A program made the position numbers and the translations under genes. A model generated the notes under the pieces. That model worked only from the letters and a program-made list of their open reading frames with translations. It was not told the DNA's origin and did no database searches. Source: Desulfuromonas sp. (GTDB lineage: Bacteria > Desulfobacterota > Desulfuromonadia > Desulfuromonadales > UBA2294). Taken from it: a stretch of DNA of 64,000 nucleotides. Below are positions 63,634-64,000 of the stretch, one piece after another (position 1 is the first letter of the stretch; each line of letters begins with the position of its first letter). The stretch covers positions 1 to 64,000 of the forward strand of contig PKUH01000001.1 of the NCBI GenBank assembly GCA_002869615.1, in the 5' to 3' direction.

Positions 63634-63765
63634 AAAGCTCACGATTCATGATGCGGGTATGTATGTTGCGGATGAACCTCCTGAACACAATTCCAAGGGA
63701 AAAAAGTAAAATATTCGGAAACTTACAGGTCAATCTACGTCAAGCTATTAATTTAGTCAAATACA

Positions 63766-64000
63766 TTAATAAAACCGTACCTTGTAGACCTGCTTCAGGG
63801 ACATGAAGTCCCTGACCAGTTTATTCCGCACATCAGGACCGGACTGGGCAATGACAAAATTGTAGACGATTTCGCCTTCCTTGCGATCTTTCTCGAAACC
63901 GAAGTTAACAATTCGCAGTCTCCGCTCTTCGAGAAACTGTTCAAGAACCGGCAGGCATTTTTCATCGTATGCGCAGTGGACCCGCAAGGACCGATAGCGT
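63766..64000 (-). CDS. C-terminal part of an MgtC-like protein (incomplete)
   Basis: Only the last 78 residues are in the window; the frame stays open to the right edge. The sequence has an ACT-like alternation: RVHCAYDEKCLPVLEQFLEE, LRIVNFGFEKD, IVYNFVIAQSG, DFMSLKQVYKVRFY. This resembles the C-terminal cytoplasmic domain of MgtC/SapB membrane proteins, but the membrane part is not visible, so the call is tentative. Confidence 0.45.
   Translation of the reverse strand, partial: RYRSLRVHCAYDEKCLPVLEQFLEERRLRIVNFGFEKDRKEGEIVYNFVIAQSGPDVRNKLVRDFMSLKQVYKVRFY

Overview
The window looks like chromosomal DNA from a bacterium of the Desulfuromonadales (Geobacter/Desulfuromonas-like deltaproteobacteria, now Desulfobacterota). 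The evidence is gene content rather than a marker tree: monomeric NADP-isocitrate dehydrogenase, malate dehydrogenase and a four-subunit 2-oxoglutarate:ferredoxin oxidoreductase lie together as an anaerobic TCA-cycle block; there are an octaheme cytochrome c of the hydroxylamine-oxidoreductase family, a heme-binding sensor kinase, tandem GEMM riboswitches and many two-component, cyclic-nucleotide and c-di-GMP signalling genes. I see no rRNA, tRNA, CRISPR, insertion sequence or phage; this is dense core genome with a few accessory pockets.

Layout. 1-5 kb (minus strand): the start of a Liv-type solute-binding lipoprotein, a chemotaxis receptor with an altered signalling tip, a small phosphate-binding-like protein and an outer-membrane porin. 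5.2-14 kb (plus): a secreted protein with a duplicated domain, ComEC, a response-regulator diguanylate cyclase, a long TPR protein and a class III adenylate cyclase whose upstream start is cut off by an in-frame TAA. 14-25 kb: hisS, aspS, a LysM lipoprotein, then icd, mdh and korDABC. icd and mdh share a near-identical promoter/operator (TTGACA plus a palindrome around TGTATACTGTATACA). 25-30 kb: pyrophosphatase, an amino-acid ABC transporter without its ATPase, TrmO, carbonic anhydrase and Tag.

30-33 kb is the most interesting part. Two tandem GEMM-class cyclic-dinucleotide riboswitches, each with its own terminator, precede a secreted protein, a small exported protein with four DDDHHDD repeats, and a further periplasmic protein beyond a terminator. 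By hand alignment the aptamers differ at the base that separates c-di-GMP from 3',3'-cGAMP selectivity (G in copy 1, A in copy 2), so the pair may be a two-ligand switch.

33-46 kb: fructose bisphosphatase, small coiled-coil proteins, a TPR/peptidase-MA metalloprotease, an inositol-monophosphatase-like enzyme, a CysZ-like membrane protein, MsrB, and a signalling operon of CHASE2 Ser/Thr kinase, PP2C phosphatase, double-FHA protein and AAA ATPase, followed by envelope genes and a corrinoid adenosyltransferase. 46-52 kb: a nitrogen operon (glnB, amtB, TorF-type porin) with a sigma-54 promoter and a terminator-like hairpin in the leader, a GAF/PAS histidine kinase and a 6S RNA gene. 52-57 kb: a TraB-family protein, rhomboid protease, YbaK, sirtuin, nicotinate phosphoribosyltransferase and an 18-residue-repeat protein. 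57-64 kb: a small Cys-rich protein, an unlisted 26-residue membrane peptide, an M24 peptidase, the octaheme cytochrome, a heme-sensor kinase split by two in-frame stop codons, and the end of an MgtC-like protein.

All statements come from reading the sequence; no database search or folding program was run. Start codons were chosen from visible Shine-Dalgarno sequences where possible.
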